Assembly (NCBI GenBank): GCA_032622095.1 | Contig: CP136064.1 | Coordinates: 138,089,954-138,153,953 of the forward strand | From: Siphonodentalium dalli | Taxonomy: Eukaryota > Mollusca > Scaphopoda > Gadilida > Siphonodentaliidae | Length of the DNA: 64,000 nt | Reading direction: 5' to 3' | Part shown: piece by piece, positions 46,447 to 58,000 of the stretch | Position numbering within the stretch: position 1 is the stretch's first letter | How the letters are laid out: every line of letters starts with the position of its first letter | The notes under the pieces: model-generated | What the model was told of the DNA's origin: nothing | The model's database searches: none | Seen by the model: the letters and a program-made list of their open reading frames with translations, nothing else | Program-made: the position numbers and the translations under genes

Positions 46447-46995
46447 GTTTCGTTGAAATCGACATGATATGGCATTTTATGAAATCGACAAGCTTCTTCT
46501 TATAGTACACATCTCACATCTCAATCTCAATATTATAATGCCGGGTTAATTTCAGTAAAATTCTCCCCTCAAGACAACAACCAACAGTCTTGACTTTTGA
46601 AAACTTTCAGTTTGATGTTGATAGTTTATATTCTGTAATAATTTGTTCAAAATGAACGGCTTTTAAAAGTGTTTTTATTTAGGTTAAAAGTCTGAGTAGG
46701 TGAGCTCGTAGTCTGTTTGCATTGTGAATCTTTGATTTCTCACATGCCTTGATGTATGATATGAATGACCTAATTTATACACGAAATTGCTTTAGGACCC
46801 ACTCTGTTGATGAACCCTTGTGCATGTCTGGAGTGTAATATATCATCACACCACGATATACGGCCTAATTTAATCTTATTTGATGGCAATACGCATCTAT
46901 GATGTTATTTTATAGGAGTAAAAAGACACAGATATATCCTAGCTTATGCGTGTGTTTTAGCTATGGTTTGTTAATTACGCTAGCATATACGGTGT
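46447..46995 (-). promoter_or_regulatory. 5' UTR/promoter module, copy 1
   Basis: About 550 bases directly upstream of the ORF1 ATG, repeated at 50463-51005 with high similarity and small indels. Shared words include CGTTGAAATCGACATGAT, CAACAACCAACAGTCTTGAC, TTGATGTATGATATGAATG and AATTACGCTAGC. Similarity stops at both the ATG side and the far side (46995/51005). Non-LTR elements carry internal promoters in the 5' UTR; promoter function here is inference from position. Confidence 0.55.
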
Positions 46996-47426
46996 ACGTC
47001 AGTGTACGACACTGCTGTTTTGAATTTTTGCGAGCGCTTATGTCGCACAGTAGATCTGTGGGCCTAAAGTATTCATGTCGTAATCTGAAATAAACGTGTG
47101 CGTCTTTCAATGGCCGGCGTTCCAAAATGAGGGGAGTTACTATTGGAATTATGCACAGTGAAGTTCATTCGTAATTGCGCTTTACCTTTTATTGAGAACA
47201 TAATTATAACCTATTATGGATTGTCAAATATTTGCATTGGAGTGGCCTAAAATATAAATGTCGCGTGCAATGGGAAAAATCTCAATCACTCTGGCTGGGC
47301 TGGGGACAATACTGGAATCGAAATCGAAATTCATGATGCAAGCAAACGCGTTATTATATCGCGTTTAAATTATCCTAATATTACATAGTACATACGTGAG
47401 ATATCCTTCTATTTTCATGAATCGTC
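46996..47426. other. flank of the L1-like insertion, no gene
   Basis: No supported coding. A short frame at 46899-47093 crosses the module boundary and is not credible. Confidence 0.4.
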
Positions 47427-47441
47427 AAGAAACACATACTT
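47427..47441 (+). repeat. target-site duplication, left copy
   Basis: AAGAAACACATACTT at 47427-47441 is repeated exactly at 50395-50409, on the two sides of the L1-like element. Confidence 0.9.
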
Positions 47442-50093
47442 GGAGAAACGTCATTACACCGAAAAATTAATTCCAAAAATTGTTAAATCAGATGGATCAG
47501 AAACTACTGACTTTTCAGAAATTCTTTTAGAACAAGAATTTTTTTATAAAGATCTCTACAAATCAAAATTGGGTAAAAACAATGAAAATGAGGCATTTAA
47601 TTTTTGGGATGTAAATAACCCCTTTCTTAATTTCTTGGATGAGGAAGAATCAGAATCTCTTGAAGGACCACTATCTAATCTAGAATGTGCATCAGCACTG
47701 AAAGGCATGAAAAATGACCGCTCCCCTGGGAGTGATGGTTATACTGCTAGCTTCTACAAGTATTTTTGGAAAGACCTTGGTCAGTTCCTGATCAATTCTA
47801 TTAATTATGGATATAACAAAGAACAGCTGTCGGTTATACAGAGGTGTGGAATAATCACTTGTATTCCTAAGTCCAATAAAAATAAACAATTTCTAAAAAA
47901 TTGGAGACCAATCTCTCTTCTCAATGTGGACCTCAAAATAGCATCTTCAGTAATAGCTAATAGAATAAAAAAACATTTGCCAAAACTGATATCTAACTCC
48001 CAATTAGGTTTTATGTCCGGTCGTTATATCGGTGAATCTACTCGATTAGTTTTTGATTTGATAGACAAATGTGAGAAAAACAACATTTCCGCTATATTGG
48101 CAATATTAGACTTTGAAAAGGCTTTTGATTCGCTGGAATGGGTATTTATCCAAAAATGCCTTGACTTTTTAAAATTTGGCCCATCAATAAAAAGTTGGGT
48201 AAAAACATTTTACTCTAATATTTTCAGCTATGTTACAAATAATGGTAACTTAACAAATAAAATAGACATCTTTCGAGGGGTACGACAGGGTGCCCCCTGT
48301 CACCGTACATCTTTATTCTTTGTGTTGAAATCCTTAGTGCCAGCCTTAAATTCAATCCCAATATAAAGGGCATAGAAATAAACAATTCCGAATATATTTT
48401 GACTCAGTACGCTGATGACCTAACTCTCTTCCTAAAGGATGATCAATATACTCTTAACGCTGCACTCAATTTATTTGATGCCTTTGCTAACATTTCAGGT
48501 TTAAATGTTAATTTTGACAAAACACAAGCATTATGGATTGGACCAAAACGGGGTTGTGGTGACGAAATCCCAACGGATAGAAACATATTGTGGAACCATA
48601 GTCAGTCAGTTACTATCCTGGGAATTGAATTTGATCTATTTAATGATAGTTATATAGAAAATAATTATAGGACAAAATTGAAGAAGATGGAAAATCCGCT
48701 AAATGATTGGTCATTTAGAAACCTCAGTCTGTATGGCAAGACAACAGTCGTTAAGACTCTGGCATTACCAATCCTAACCCAGTGTCTCACTGTATTACCT
48801 TCTCCATCTCGAGAATTAACAGATAAAATACAATCAATGTTATTCAAATTTCTTTGGTCTGGAAAACCAGACAAAATAAAAAGGAGCGTAATGATTAATA
48901 CTTTAGAAGACGGAGGTTTGAAATTCCCTCATTTAAACTCATTTTGTAAATCATTGAAAATGACTTGGATTAAAAAGCTTCTAGATGTCCACACAGAAGC
49001 AAATTGGAAAACTCTGTTAATTGATGATTTAGAACCCTTTGGGGGTTACAAAGTATGGCATCTACACAAAGAAGGTATTAATATAGTTTGTAAAAAACTC
49101 AATCCCTTTTGGACAGATGTCTTTAATGATTGGGCAAGCTTAGATGAGAAAGTCACCACAACCCCTGAAGAAATCTTATCAGAACCAATATTCTACAACC
49201 CAAAAATTATAATAAATGGTAAAATGTTCATCAACAAAAGCTTGATTAGAAAAGATGTTTATTTTGTGAATGATCTTGTTGATGCCACCTCCACCTTTCT
49301 GGATTATAACACATTTTGTCAAAACTATGACATCAAAATTCCTTTCACCACCTACCAGGGTCTTTTAGCAGCTTTACCTAAAACATGGAAAATATGTATA
49401 AAGGAAAATCAATTAAGACTCTGCACCGTGACATCAAAAAATGTTGAGAAATTGAAAATTTGCGAGAAAGCATGCAGAACCTTTTACCCCAGTTTTTTGA
49501 GTCATGTCATCACAGTTCCTGAAATGTCCCAAAAAAAATGGCAGGAAAGACTTGGGCAAACTTTCATGCCCACTGAATGGAAATCAATTTATAAAATGGC
49601 AAGTAGGATTACAAATGACACTAGTCTATTGTCTTTTCAATTCAAAATAAATCATGATATTTTATATACTAACTCCAAACTTATGAAATGTAAAATATCG
49701 GAAACAGAAATGTGCTCTTTTTGTCACACAGGAAAAGAAACATGCCTACATCTATTTTATGAATGTCATGTAACAAAATCTGTATTACTAGAATTTCAGC
49801 AGACTATTAAAGATAAATGTAACCTGCAATTTGAAGTGTCACAAAATAACATTATATTTGGTGTACCTGATGGAAATCCAAATGAAGGAATAATAGAAAT
49901 TGCCATACTTCTATTTAAGAGATATATCTACTCTTGTAAGATAAAAGCTACTAACCCTAATTCACATGGTTTTATAGAATGGTTAAAAACTTATAAGACA
50001 ATTGAAATTGTGCCATTAAAGGGCTATTCTACAAAAAAAGATATCTTTTTTCAAGAGAGATGGAATATAATTAATGAATTATTTTTAACATAA
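47440..50093 (+). pseudogene. L1/Tx1-like ORF2 reverse transcriptase, one frameshift
   Basis: The frame from 47440 to 48366 carries domain 0 (DRSPGSDGYTASFYKYFW), NWRPISLLNVDLKIASSVIA, QLGFMSGRYIGESTRLV and motif A LAILDFEKAFDSLEW. FRGVRQG comes next. A one-base shift at about 48290 moves the reading frame. The next frame continues with CPLSPYIFILCVEIL, the catalytic YADD at 48408-48419, GLNVNFDKTQALWIG and a long C-terminal region. The Cys/His motif CSFCHTGKETCLHLFYEC lies at about 49711-49766 and the stop is at 50091. GSDGYTxxFYKxFW and the NWRPISLLN wording place it with L1/Tx1-type elements, unlike the CR1-like elements elsewhere in this window. Confidence 0.92.
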
Positions 50094-50394
50094 ACATAAG
50101 AGACGAAAAACCCACAAAAGTATCAACGGTGCAGAGTCTAAATTGATCAATATCTTATACCATTTAATATATACTCAATCATATAAAATTAATTGAACAT
50201 GTTTATTTCAGCCTAGGACAAAACACTTTATATTTTATCCCACTCATATCAATATCTTTAAAATATTTTAATTCTTTTGTTTTTTTTTTGGTTTTTTTAA
50301 CCAAGTGCATGTATTGTGTCCTTGATTCCTCACATGTCTGTCTGTATTTATTTGTTTAGACCCGAATAAAAAATATAAAAAAAAGAAAAAAAAA
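47442..50394 (+). mobile_element. young L1/Tx1-like non-LTR retrotransposon, 5' truncated
   Basis: Bounded by a 15-bp target-site duplication. It has AATAAA at 50365 and an A-rich 3' end (50366-50396). No ORF1 and no endonuclease are present, so reverse transcription stopped within ORF2, leaving about 2.95 kb. A single frameshift is visible in more than 2.6 kb of coding sequence. The insertion disrupted sequence just left of the second 5' module (50463-51005). Confidence 0.9.
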
Positions 50395-50409
50395 AAGAAA
50401 CACATACTT
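50395..50409 (+). repeat. target-site duplication, right copy
   Basis: Exact copy of 47427-47441 directly after the A-rich tail. Confidence 0.9.
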
Positions 50410-50462
50410 ATGAACAAAGCAGAAGATACATTCAGGTTATCACAAATTCGGTCGTTGTTCGT

Positions 50463-51005
50463 CATGTTTCGTTGAAATCGACATGATGGCATTTTATGAA
50501 ATCGACAAGCTTCTTCGTATTGTACACATCTCTATCGGATTGGCACACAGCGTCAATATTATAATGCCGCGTTAAATTCAGTAAAATACTCCCATCTAGA
50601 CAACAACCAACAGTCTTGACTTTTGAAAACTTTCAGTTTGATGTTGGTAGTTTATATTCTATAATAATTTGTTCAAAATGAACGGCTTTTGAAAGTTTTG
50701 AATTTAGATTTTAAGACTGAGTCGGTGTGCTCGTAGTCTGTTTGCATTGCGATGCACATGCCTTGATGTATGATATGAATGTCCTAATTTATACCCGAAA
50801 TTGCGATAGGACCCACTCTGTTGATGACCCCTTGTGCATGTCTGGAGTTTAATATGTCATCACACCACGATACAAGGCCTAAGCTAATCTTATTTGACGG
50901 GAATACGCATCTATATGAAGTTATTTTATAGTATTAAAAAGACACTTATATATCCCAGCTTATGCGTGTTTTAGCTGTGGTTAGTTAATTACGCTAGCGT
51001 ATATG
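50463..51005 (-). promoter_or_regulatory. 5' UTR/promoter module, copy 2
   Basis: Second copy of 46447-46995. On the minus strand it leads to an ATG at the same point, and similarity ends two codons into the frame. The following frame (MTNNDRICDNLNVSSALFIS) does not resemble the ORF1 start at 46446. It runs into the L1-like insertion at 50409 and, read across to the left flank, meets a stop soon after. Confidence 0.55.
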
Positions 51006-51063
51006 GTCATATTAATGATACTGTATCCTCTGTTGAGACACATAAACACCCTTGCCAAAATGT

Positions 51064-51154
51064 CCTAGGATATCCAAGGAATTCAACGGATATCCTAGGA
51101 ATAAAACCTTGGAATAGTTACGAAAATTCCTTGGTATTCCTAGGATATCCTAGG
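51064..51154. repeat. CCTAGGATATCC inverted-repeat cluster
   Basis: CCTAGGATATCC (51064-51075), GGATATCCTAGG (51088-51099) and the perfect 16-base palindrome CCTAGGATATCCTAGG (51139-51154) occur within 91 bases. CCAAGGAATT/AATTCCTTGG-like words lie between. Confidence 0.85.
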
Positions 51155-51230
51155 ATCGGAGACCTTGGACAACCTCTACTCCCTACAACAAATATAAATT
51201 CATTCACAAAATTGTACAAAGTAATATATA

Positions 51231-51378
51231 AAGGATCTCTCATGATTTTCTATTTTATACGGAATTTATTAACCGAGTTCACTAAATTTGATTTGAACCG
51301 AGGTTCAAATAAAATTTAGTGGACGAGTTTGATAAATTAGGTATAAAATACAACGAGTTTGAGATACCTTTTATCACA
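51231..51378. repeat. MITE-like fold-back, ~148 bp
   Basis: The left half (AAAGGATCTCTCATG..., ATTTTATACGGAATTTATTAA) pairs imperfectly with the right half (TTGATAAATTAGGTATAAAAT, GAGTTTGAGATACCTTTT) around AACCGAGGTT at the centre. The two short frames over it mirror each other on opposite strands, as expected for a palindrome. Confidence 0.75.
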
Positions 51379-51628
51379 TGATCAAATAAATGCGGCAATG
51401 CGAAGTATTTATCGAAAACAACAATCATAAACTTCAGCGATCGCAAGTCATTTAAATAATGGCGAGACGTCATCGCACGCGCTAATATTGCACGTATGTC
51501 TTAGGCTCTATTTACACTGATGTAGATCTTTATACAGATATGTATGAAGTCACGTGTCGCGCATTACTGTGATCACAACATGATTACAAATAGTGAACGC
51601 GCGCTGATCAGTACTCTGGTAATTGACA

Positions 51629-51888
51629 ATGCACTACGAGTCGTGTCAGATTAGGCCAGACATAAAAATGGATCAACTATCAGCAGACAACAGCGATTTG
51701 GTATTAGCCGCGTCAGCATCGTTGCTGATAGACTCAGTAGAGTCTAGGACAGTAGAGTCTAGGAGAAGCAGGAGATGGTGGGCCAGGCCGTGGGCTACTG
51801 TCACAGAAAGAGAGCGCACCGGATTTTCTGACAATCGTCTCAATCAAATGAGGGAAACTGACGGAGAAAGTTTCAAGGCGTACATGAG
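51629..51888 (+). CDS. first exon resembling a PIF/Harbinger nuclease (HARBI1-like)
   Basis: An ATG at 51629 (a second in-frame ATG is at 51668) opens 86 codons. They end at a strong donor, ATGAG|GTGAGT (intron from 51889, phase 2). The N-terminal part is disordered and acidic. The pattern RRWWARPW at residues 48-55, then R-rich sequence and DGESFKAYMR at the exon end, matches the start of PIF/Harbinger nucleases. Those proteins usually have a WW-x-RPW word and a D-x2-SF-x2-F/YxRM segment before the DDE catalytic part. The rest of the gene is not visible: 200 bases further the 165-bp satellite begins and runs past the window end. It is either a gene with a satellite-filled intron or a truncated remnant. 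The family link rests on a short pattern. Confidence 0.5.
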
Positions 51889-51956
51889 GTGAGTTCTTTA
51901 CTTTGGTACCCAAAGCACAACATGACCCCACCCACTGGATGGGAAGTGTCTATTCG

Positions 51957-52010
51957 CCATCGGATGGCAAATAGCGATTCTACCGATATGCGCTATTTGC
52001 CATCCGATGG
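51957..52010. repeat. perfect 20-bp hairpin at the edge of the satellite
   Basis: CCATCGGATGGCAAATAGCG at 51957-51976 is the exact reverse complement of 51991-52010, with a 14-base loop. The arm word GGATGGCAAATA is also found in most monomers of the 165-bp satellite that begins about 75 bases later. Confidence 0.9.
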
Positions 52011-52084
52011 TATTTTAAAGAAAAGAAAACATATCATATCATCACAATACGCTATTATAATGATGATACCTACCGCCTTCGTGA

Positions 52085-55000
52085 TAATTAGGCCGAGCGG
52101 TTGACCACCTACAGATATCTTCAGACCAATTTTGAAGGAAATTTCGTATAGTTTGAACATTTAGTGGCACAAGATGTCGCTATATGGCCACATAATCACC
52201 ATTTCTACCCGCCTTACCGAAAACTCGGACCAGTTGACCGTCGGTTGATCACCCACAGATATCCTGGGCGCATGGCAAATAAGAAATCGACCAAATTTGA
52301 AGGAAATTTCGTATAGTTTGAACATTTAGTGGCACAAGCTGTCGTTATATGGCCACATAATCACCATTTCTACACGCCTTGCCGAAAACACGGACCAGTT
52401 GACCGTCGGTTGACCACCTACAGATATCCTGGGGGGATGGCAAATAAGAAATCGACCAATTTTGAAGAACATTTCGTATAGTTTGAACATTTAGTGGCAC
52501 AAGCTGTCGCTATATGGCCACACAATCACCATTTTTACCCGCCTTACCGAAAACCCGGACCAGTTGACCGTCGGTTGACCACCCACAGATATCCTGGGGG
52601 GATGGCAAATAAGAAATCGACCAATTTTGAAGGACATTTCGTATAGTTTGAACATTTAATGGCACAAGCTGTCGCTACATTGCCACATAATCACCATTTC
52701 TACCCGCCTTACCGAAAACCCGGACCAGTTGACCGTCGGTTGACCACCCACAGATATCCTGGGGGGATGGCAAATATGAAATCGACCAATTTTGAAGGAA
52801 ATTTCGTATAGTTTGAACATTTAGTGGCACAATCTGTCGCTATATGGCCACATAATCACAGTTTCTACCCGCCTTACTGAACACCCGGACCAGTTGACGG
52901 TCGTTTGACCACCTACATATATCCTGGGGGATGGCAAATAAGAAATCGACCAATTTGGAAGGAAATTTCGTATAGTTTGAACATTTAGTGGCATAATCTG
53001 TCGCTATATGGCCACATAATCACCATTTCTACCCGCCTTACCGAAAACCCGGACCAGTTGACCGTCGGTTGCCCACCTACATATATCCTGGGGGGATGGC
53101 AAATAAGAAATCGACCAATTTTGAAGGCAATTTCGTATAGTTTGATCATTTAGTGGCACAAGCTGTCGCTATATGGCCACATAATCACAATTTCTACCCG
53201 CCTTACCGAAAACCCGGACCAGTTGGCCGTCGGTTGACCACCTACATATATCCTGGGGGGATGACAAATAAGAAATCGAACAATTTTGAAGGAAATTTCG
53301 TATAGTTTGAACATTTAGTGGCACAAGCTGTCGCCATATGGCGACATAATCACTATTTCTACACGCCTTACTGAAAACCCGGACCAGTTGACCGTCGGTT
53401 GACCACCTACAGATATCCTGGGGGGATGGCAAATAAGAAATCGACCAATTTTGAAGGAAATTTCGTATAGTTTGAAAATTTAGTGGCACAAGCTGTCGCT
53501 ATATGTCCACATAATCACAATTTCTACCCGCCTTACCGAAAACCCGGACCAGTTGACCGTCGGTTAACCACCTACAGATATCCTGGGGGGATGGCAAATA
53601 AGACATCGACCAATTTTGAAGGAAACTTCGAATAGTTTGAAAATTTAGTGGCACAAGCTGTCGCTATATGTCCACATAATCACCGTTTCTACCGGCCTTA
53701 CCGAAAACCCGGACCAGTTGACCGTCGGTTGACCAACCACAGATATCCTTGGGGGATGGCGAATAAGAAATTGACCAATTTTGAAGGAACTTTCGTATAG
53801 TTTGAACATTTAGTGGCACAAGCTGTCGCTATATGGCCAAATAATCACCGTTTCTACCCGCCTTACCGAAAACACGGACCAGTTGACCGTCGGTTGACCA
53901 CCCACAGATATCCTGGGGGAATTCCCGAATAAGAAATCGACCAATTTGGAAGAAAATTTCGTATAGTTTGAACATTTAGTGGCATAATCTGTCGCTATAT
54001 GGCCACATAATCACCATTTCTACCCGCCTTACCGAAAACCCGAACTAGTTGACCGTCGGTTGACCACCTACAGATATCATGGGGGGTGGCAAAATAAGAA
54101 ATAGACCAATTTGGAAGGAAATTTCGCATAGTTAGAACATTTAGTGGCATAATCTGTCGCTATATGGCCACTCAATCACCATTTCTACCCGTCTAACCGA
54201 AAACCCGGACCAGTTGACCGTCGGTTGACCACCCACAGATATCCTGGGGGGATGTCAAATAAGAAATCGACCAATTTTGAAGGAAATTTCGTATAGTTTG
54301 AAAATTTAGTGGCACAAGCTGTCGCTATATGTCCACATAATCACCATTTATACCCGCCTTACCGAAAACCCGGACCAGTTGACCGTCGGTTGACCACCCA
54401 CAGATATCCTGGGGGGATGGCGAATAAGAAATCGACCAATTTTGAAGGAACTTTCGTATAGTTTGAAAATTTAGTGGCACAAGCTGTCGCTATATGGCCA
54501 CATAATCACCGTTTCTACCCGCCTTACCGAAAACCCGGACCAGTTGACCGTCGGTTGACCACCTACAGATATCCTGGGGGATGGCAAATAAGAAATCGAC
54601 TAATTTGGAAGAAAATTTCGTATAGTTTGAACATTTAGTGGCATAATCTGTCGCTATATGGCCACATAATCACCATTTCTACCCGTCTTATCGAAAACCC
54701 GGACCTGTTGACCGTCGGTTGACCACCTAGAGATATCCTGGGGGATGGCAAATAAGAAATCGACTAATTTGGAAGAAAATTTCGCATAGTTAGAACATTT
54801 AGTGGCATAATCTGTCGCTATATGGCCACTCAATCACCATTTCTACCCGTCTAACCGAAAACCTGGACCAGTTGACCGTCGGTTGACCACCCACAGATAT
54901 CCTGGGGGGATGTCAAATAAGAAATCGACCAATTTTGAAGGAAATTTCGTATAGTTTGAAAATTTAGTGGCACAAGCTGTCGCTATATGTTCACATAATC

Positions 55001-58000
55001 ACCATTTATACCCGCCTTACCGAAAACCCGGACCAGTTGACCGTCGGTTGACCACCTACAGATATCCTGGGGGATGGCAAATAAGAAATCGACCAATTTT
55101 GAAGAAAATTTCGTATAGTTTGAACATTTAGTGGCATAATATGTCGCTATATGGCCACATACTCACCATTTCTACCCGCCTTACCGAAAACCCGGACTAG
55201 TTGACCGTCGGTTGACCACCTACAGATATCATGGGGGTGGCAAAATAAGAAATAGACCAATTTGGAAGGAAATTTCGCATAGTTAGAACATTTAGTGGCA
55301 TAATCTGTCGCTATATGGCCACTCAATCACCATTTCTACCCGTCTAACCGAAAACCCGGACCAGTTGACCGTCGGTTGATCACCCACAGATATCCTGTGG
55401 GGATGTCAAATAAGAAATCGACCAATTTTGAAGGAAATTTCGTATAGTTTGAAAATTTAGTGGCACAAGCTGTCGCTATATGTCCACATAATCAGCATTT
55501 AAACCCGACTTACCGAAAACCCGGACCAGTTGACCGTCGGTTGACCAACCACAGATATCCTTGGGGGATGGCGAATAAGAAATTGACCAATTTTGAAGGA
55601 ACTTCCGTATAGTTTGAACATTTAGTGGCACAAGCTGTCGCTATATGGCCAAATAATCACCGTTTCTACCCGCCTTACCGAAAACACGGACCAGTTGACC
55701 GTCGGTTGACCACCCACAGATATCCTGGGGGAATTCGCGAATAAGAAATCGACCAATTTGGAAGAAAATTTCGTATAGTTTGAACATTTAGTGGCATAAT
55801 CTGTCGCTATATGGCCACATAATCACCATTTCTACCCGCCTTACCGAAAACCCGGACTAGTTGACCGTCGGTTGACCACCTACAGATATCATGGGGGGTG
55901 GCAAAATAAGAAATAGACCAATTTGGAAGGAAATTTCGCATAGTTAGAACATTTAGTGGCATAATCTGTCGCTATATGGCCACTCAATCACCATTTCTAC
56001 CCGTCTAACCGAAAACCCGGACCAGTTGACCGTCGGTTGACCACCCACAGATATCCTGGGGGGATGTCAAATAAGAAATCGACCAATTTTGAAGGAAATT
56101 TCGTATAGTTTGAAAATTTAGTGGCACAAGCTGTCGCTATATGTCCACATAATCAGCATTTAAACCCGACTTACCGAAAACCCGGACCAGTTGACCGTCG
56201 GTTGACCACCCACAGATATCCTGGGGGGATGGCGAATAAGAAATCGACCAATTTTGAAGGAACTTTCGTATAGTTTGAAAATTTAGTGGCACAAGCTGTC
56301 GCTATATGGCCACATAATCACCGTTTCTACCCGCCTTACCGAAAACCCGGACCAGTTGACCGTCGGTTGACCACCTACATATATCCTGGGTGATGGCAAA
56401 TAAGAAATCGACTAATTTGGAAGAAAATTTCGTATAGTTTGGACATTTAGTGGCATAATCTGTCGCTATATGGCCACATAATCACCATTTCTACCCGTCT
56501 TACCGAAAACCCGGACCTGTTGACCGTCGGTTGACCACCTACAGATATCCTGGGGGATGGCAAATAAGAAATCGACTAATTTGGAAGAAAATTTCGCATA
56601 GTTAGAACATTTAGTGGCATAATCTGTCGCTATATGGCCACTCAATCACCATTTCTACCCGTCTAACCGAAAACCCGGACCAGTTGACCGTCGGTTGACC
56701 ACCTACAGATATCCTGGGGGATGGCAAATAAGAAATCGACCAATTTTGAAGAAAATTTCGTATAGTTTGATCATTTAGTGGCACAAGCTGTCGCTATATG
56801 GCCACATAATCACCATTTCTACCCGTCTTACCGAAAACCCGGACCAGCTGATCGTCGGTTGACCACCCACAGATATCCTGGGGGGATGTCAAATAAGAAA
56901 TCGACCAATTTTGAAGGAAATTTCGTATAGTTTGAAAATTTAGTGGCACAAGCTGTCGCTATATGTCCACATAATCACCATTTATACCCGCCTTACCGAA
57001 AACCCGGACCAGTTGACCGTCGGTTGACCACCCACAGATATCCTGGGGGGATGGCAAATAAGAAATCGACCAATTGTGAAGGAAATTTCGTATAGTTTGA
57101 ACATTTAGTGGCACAAGCTGTCGGTATATGGCCACATAATCACAATTTATACCCGCTTTACTCAAAACCCGGACCAGTTGACCATCGGTTGACCACCTAC
57201 AGATATCCTGAGGGATGGCAAATAAGAAATCGACCAATTTTGAAGGAAATTTCGTATAGTTTGATCATTTAGTGGCATAATCTGTCGCTATATGGCCACA
57301 TACTCACCATTTCTACCCGCCTTACCGAAAATCCGGACTAGTTGACCGTCGGTTGACCACCTACAGATATCATGGGGGTGGCAAAATAAGAAATAGACCA
57401 ATTTGGAAGGAAATTTCGCATAGTTAGAACATTTAGTGGCATAATCTGTCGCTATATGGCCACTCAATCACCATTTCTACCCGTCTAACCGAAAACCCGG
57501 ACCAGTTGACCGTCGGTTGACCACCCACAGATATCCTGGGGGGATGTCAAATAAGAAATCGACCAATTTTGAAGGAAATTTCGTATAGTTTGAAAATTTA
57601 GTGGCACAAGCTGTCGCTATATGTCCACATAATCACCATTTATACCCGCCTTACCGAAAACCCGGACCAGTTGACCGTCGGTTGACCACCCACAGATATC
57701 CTGGGGGGATGGCGAATAAGAAATCGACCAATTTTGAAGGAACTTTCGTATAGTTTGAAAATTTAGTGGCACAAGCTGTCGCTATATGGCCACATAATCA
57801 CCGTTTCTACCCGCCTTACCGAAAACCCGGACCAGTTGACCGTCGGTTGACCACCTACAGATATCCTGGGGGATGGCAAATAAGAAATCGACTAATTTGG
57901 AAGAAAATTTCGTATAGTTTGAACATTTAGTGGCATAATCTGTCGCTATATGGCCACATAATCACCATTTCTACCCGTCCTACCGAAAACCCGGACCTGT

